Shown piece after piece: positions 5,450 through 7,832 of a stretch of DNA of 7,832 bases (position 1 is its first letter; each line of letters begins with the position of its first letter). Origin of the DNA: DATECU01 sp035286745 (GTDB lineage: Bacteria; Acidobacteriota; Vicinamibacteria; Fen-336). The stretch spans positions 1-7,832 of the forward strand of contig DATECU010000197.1 of the NCBI GenBank assembly GCA_035286745.1, given 5' to 3'. The position numbers and the translations under genes were made by a program. Below the pieces are notes generated by a model. It saw nothing but the letters and a program-made list of their open reading frames with translations. It ran no database searches and was not told the origin of the DNA.

Positions 5450-6750
5450 TGAAGCCGGGGCCGCTGTTGCTGCGGCTCTTGGGCCTGCTCTGTCTGCTGG
5501 CTCTGCTGGTACCGGTCTGGCGCGAGATGGTCTTCCTGCTCGTCGCCGGCTGGCTGGTGCTGCTGGGGGCCGCTCTGGCCGAGTGGTTGCTGCTGCGACG
5601 GATCAGAGTCGAGGTCAGCGGACCCGGCAGCCTGGTGCTCTCCTTGGGCGAGGTGGACCAGCTCACGCTTCGGGTGCAAACCAGCGCCCGACGATCGGTG
5701 CGTCTCAGCTTGCGTCAGGTGTTCCCCCGGCTGGTGGACGAGATCAGCGTCACTCGCCAGGGCCTGTGTTGGCCCGGGGAGACCCTGAGCCTGGCCTTCC
5801 CGCTCAGAGGCATGGCGCGGGGCCGCGCCCCGCTGTCCCCGGTACACATGAGCCTGACCTTCTTGGGTTTGGCGGAGCGCCTCACCGCCGTGGCCAGGGT
5901 CGCCGAGCTGACGGTGGTGCCGGACCTCTTGGCGGTGCGGCGTCTGCACCAGAAGCTCAACGCCTTCGCCCTGCGCGGCTTCGGAGCCCGGATCTCGGCG
6001 CGCCTGGGCAAGGGTCGTGAGTTCGACCGGCTGCGGGAGCACGTGACCGGAGATGAGTTTCGCGACATCGCGTGGAAGGCATCGGCGCGCCACGGCAAGC
6101 TCATCACCCGGGAGTACCGGCTGGATCGGGCCCAGGACATCCTGGTCGCCGTCGACCGGGGCCACCGCATGCAGACGCGGGTGGCGCGCCTCACCAAGCT
6201 CGACCATGCGGTGAACGCGGCGGTGCTCCTGGCCTACCTCGCCAATCGGATGGAAGATAAGGTAGGCGTGCTGGCCTTCGCGACCGAGGTGGATGCCGGG
6301 CTGGGCCTGGGCCGTGGCAGCGGCCACCTGCGACGCTTCACCGAGCTTTTGGCCTCGGTGGCCGACACCCGGCTCCACACCGACTACCTCGCCCTGGGCG
6401 CGGCTTTGAAGCGCCGGCTTCGCCACCGCACGCTGATCGTCATCCTGACCGCGCTGCCGGAGCTGGAACACGACCCCCTGTTACGCACAGTGCGCATGCT
6501 GGCGCCCCAGCACCTTCCGTTGCTTCTGGTGCTCACCGATCCCGACCTGGAGGCGGCCGGTCGCCTGCTGCCCGCCGACAAGGCCGAGCTGTCGCGCACC
6601 CTGGCCGCACGGGATCTCCTGGCGGGCCGGGAGCAAACGGTGCGGGAGCTGCGGCGGCTGGGGGCGTTGGTGGTGGAGACGGCCCCCGGGGATGCGGGGG
6701 TGGCGGCCATGAACGCCTACATCGACGTCAAGCGGAGACAGCTCCTCTGA
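5449..6750 (+). CDS. DUF58 domain protein (MoxR partner, vWA-like)
   Basis: A 433-residue protein. Seen: two closely spaced N-terminal membrane helices (about 6-24 and 27-49) followed by LLRRIRVEV; a beta-rich region at 50-165; then the DUF58 signature from 189 to 214, in pieces GREFDRLREHVTGDEF (189-204) and RDIAWKASARHGKLITREY (205-223). Next comes a von Willebrand factor A-like segment: strand DILVAVDRGHRM (230-241), helix KLDHAVNAAVLLAYLANRM and strand KVGVLAFATEV. The metal site normally written D-x-S-x-S reads D236-R-G-H-R240, so the serine ligands are missing. Other DUF58 proteins also depart from the consensus at this point. Strand TLIVILTALPE and helix LRRLGALVVE close the fold. Family knowledge: DUF58 genes are nearly always beside moxR and are thought to link the ATPase to its client. 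Topology puts the large C-terminal domain in the cytoplasm. It is coupled on both sides by TGATG overlaps. Confidence 0.95.
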   Translation: MKPGPLLLRLLGLLCLLALLVPVWREMVFLLVAGWLVLLGAALAEWLLLRRIRVEVSGPGSLVLSLGEVDQLTLRVQTSARRSVRLSLRQVFPRLVDEISVTRQGLCWPGETLSLAFPLRGMARGRAPLSPVHMSLTFLGLAERLTAVARVAELTVVPDLLAVRRLHQKLNAFALRGFGARISARLGKGREFDRLREHVTGDEFRDIAWKASARHGKLITREYRLDRAQDILVAVDRGHRMQTRVARLTKLDHAVNAAVLLAYLANRMEDKVGVLAFATEVDAGLGLGRGSGHLRRFTELLASVADTRLHTDYLALGAALKRRLRHRTLIVILTALPELEHDPLLRTVRMLAPQHLPLLLVLTDPDLEAAGRLLPADKAELSRTLAARDLLAGREQTVRELRRLGALVVETAPGDAGVAAMNAYIDVKRRQLL

Positions 6751-7745
6751 TGGACGTGCAACGCTTCATCCAGGAGAGGCGGCCGGGTTGGAGCCGGCTG
6801 GAGCGGTTGCTGGAGCAGGCCGAGGCGTCCCCCGACTGGGAGCTGGGCAAGGACCGACTGCACGAGCTCCTGCAGCTCTATCGTCAGGCGTCGTCGGACC
6901 TGAACCAGGCCCGCTCCAAGACCGGCAACCCGGAGCTTCTGGGACGGCTCAACGACCTGGTGGGCCGCGGCTATCGTTTCGTCTATCGGCGCCGGCATGG
7001 CGAGCGGATGCTGAGAGCGCTGGGTCGCTTCTTCCGCTACCAGGTGCCCCGCACCTTCCGCCTGGAGAGCGCCGCCATCCTGACCGCCAGCGGCGCTTTC
7101 CTGCTGGGCACCCTCTTCGGCTTCGCCGCCGTGATCGTGAATCCCGTCAACGGGGAGCGCCTGATTCCCCGGGAGTTCTACACCGAGAGCCCGCGGGAGC
7201 GGGTCGAGAGGATCGAGCGGGAGGAGGAGCGGATCGACACCACCGAGAAGGCCATGCACTTCGGTGTCTCGCTCTACACCCACAACATCCAGGTCTCCTT
7301 CCTGGCCTTCAGCCTGGGCGCCACCACCATCCTGGGTGGGATCTGGATCCTGTTCCTGAACGGGGTGATCCTGGGAGCTGTCTTCGCCACCTACACCCTG
7401 GACGGGGTCACCACCTTCTTCTTCGCCTGGGTGGGGCCCCATGGCGCCCTAGAGCTGCCCGCCATTGTCTTCGGCGGGGCCGCCGGGCTCCGGGCGGGCC
7501 AGGCCTTGCTGCTCCCGGGAGACCGAAGTCGTGCCAGCTCGCTGCGCCGGGTCTTCCCGGCCGTTTGGCGCATGATGGCGGCGGCGGCGGCGGTGCTGGT
7601 CTTGGCCGGGCTGATCGAGGGCTCCTTCTCCCAGTTCTCCGCCAAGACCGTGCCCTATCCCCTCAAGATCGGGGTTGCGGTGATCCTGTTCGGTTCCCTC
7701 CTCACTTATCTCTTCTTCCGCCGCCTGCCCGAGGAGGGCGTCTGA
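6750..7745 (+). CDS. SpoIIM-like (DUF95) integral membrane protein
   Basis: A 331-residue protein. Seen: a cytoplasmic helical N-terminus (1-100) with the family-typical pattern FIQERRPGWSRLERLLEQ (6-23) and LLQLYRQASSDLNQAR (40-55); a first membrane helix at about 107-131; a charged loop at 132-170 rich in Glu and Arg; THNIQVSFLAFSLG (177-190) leading into helices at about 181-202 and 203-225; the conserved PHGALELPAIVFGGAAGL (230-247) entering a further helix; and helices at about 273-290 (ending LIEGSFS) and 304-323. PHG-x-x-E and the I-E-G near the end are hallmarks of the SpoIIM/DUF95 family. In Bacillus, SpoIIM works with SpoIID and SpoIIP in septal peptidoglycan remodelling, but this branch occurs in non-sporulating bacteria next to moxR, DUF58 and RDD genes and should not be taken as a sporulation protein. 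It starts at ATG 6750 (TGATG); only a weak GGAG at 6734-6737 precedes it, so coupling to DUF58 translation is probably important. Confidence 0.92.
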   Translation: MDVQRFIQERRPGWSRLERLLEQAEASPDWELGKDRLHELLQLYRQASSDLNQARSKTGNPELLGRLNDLVGRGYRFVYRRRHGERMLRALGRFFRYQVPRTFRLESAAILTASGAFLLGTLFGFAAVIVNPVNGERLIPREFYTESPRERVERIEREEERIDTTEKAMHFGVSLYTHNIQVSFLAFSLGATTILGGIWILFLNGVILGAVFATYTLDGVTTFFFAWVGPHGALELPAIVFGGAAGLRAGQALLLPGDRSRASSLRRVFPAVWRMMAAAAAVLVLAGLIEGSFSQFSAKTVPYPLKIGVAVILFGSLLTYLFFRRLPEEGV

Positions 7746-7750
7746 CGGGT

Positions 7751-7832
7751 TTGGGCCAGCGCGTGATCCTGACGCCGGAGCAGGTGGAGGTGCGGCTCGC
7801 TCCCGCCGGCGCCGGCAGTCGCTTCCTGGCCT
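7751..7832 (+). CDS. RDD-family membrane protein, N-terminus only (cut by window end)
   Basis: The frame runs open to the window edge and reads ILTPEQVEVRLAPAGAGSRF then LA. This matches the RDD-family opening, in which a I-x-T-P-E-x-V strand is followed by A-G-x-G-S-R-x-x-A leading into the first membrane helix; the R in GSR is the first residue of the R..D..D signature. The start is uncertain: TTG 7751 lies 13 bases after GAGGAGG (7731-7737), and GTG 7763 is the only other standard start but has no ribosome site near it. RDD proteins are frequent neighbours of SpoIIM-like and DUF58 genes, which supports the call despite only about 27 visible codons. RDD proteins are thought to be transport-related or accessory membrane proteins; this one is most likely part of the same operon. 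Confidence 0.75.
   Translation, partial: MGQRVILTPEQVEVRLAPAGAGSRFLA

Noticed and set aside
4487..6750. Bat (aerotolerance) type MoxR operon
   Set aside because: The MoxR-DUF58 pair is shared, but no BatA/BatB-type vWA protein, BatD or TPR protein follows. The next genes are SpoIIM-like and RDD.
7573..7592. GGC-repeat tract encoding five alanines, and a similar GGC-rich tract near 3031-3052
   Set aside because: Short in-frame Ala/Gly codon runs are ordinary in GC-rich genes. They lie within a membrane helix and a helical linker and show no sign of phase variation.
6750..7745. Evidence for a sporulation locus
   Set aside because: Only the SpoIIM-like gene suggests it. No SpoIID, SpoIIP or other sporulation gene is present, and this family branch is common in non-sporulating bacteria beside moxR.

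Overview
The window is a densely packed, high-GC bacterial segment in which every gene reads on the + strand. GC is visibly well above 60%, with a strong G/C bias at third codon positions. Gene content and composition suggest a high-GC Gram-negative or deep-branching lineage such as Acidobacteriota, with Myxococcota/Deltaproteobacteria or Actinobacteria as alternatives. This is inferred from gene content only, because no rRNA or other marker gene is present.

Layout. Positions 2-34 hold what looks like the last ten codons and stop of an upstream gene. It abuts, with no gap, a complete FAD-dependent oxidoreductase of the L-2-hydroxyglutarate dehydrogenase/LhgO type (35-1147). A 51-base gap follows. 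After it comes an unbroken chain of seven genes: a 90-residue zinc-finger plus single-helix membrane protein (1199-1471), an unrecognised multipass membrane protein (1468-2283), a secreted/anchored DUF4129 protein (2280-3314), a DUF4350 membrane protein (3318-4490), a MoxR-type AAA+ ATPase (4487-5449), a DUF58 protein (5449-6750) and a SpoIIM-like (DUF95) membrane protein (6750-7745). The start of an RDD-family membrane protein (from about 7751) is cut by the window edge.

Junctions in the chain are GTGA, GTGA, a 3-base gap, ATGA, TGATG and TGATG, so the genes are almost certainly one translationally coupled operon. The DUF4129-DUF4350-MoxR-DUF58-SpoIIM-RDD set is a recurrent bacterial neighbourhood; a related set is known around moxR2 in mycobacteria. 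Its biochemical job is poorly defined. The likely scheme is that cytosolic MoxR remodels or activates a client through the membrane-anchored DUF58 protein, while the DUF4129, DUF4350, SpoIIM-like and RDD proteins form or service a membrane complex. The less usual parts here are the zinc-finger gene and the unassigned multipass gene at the head of the operon.

No RNA gene, CRISPR array, insertion sequence, integrase or convincing terminator was seen. No stretch longer than 51 bases lacks a gene.
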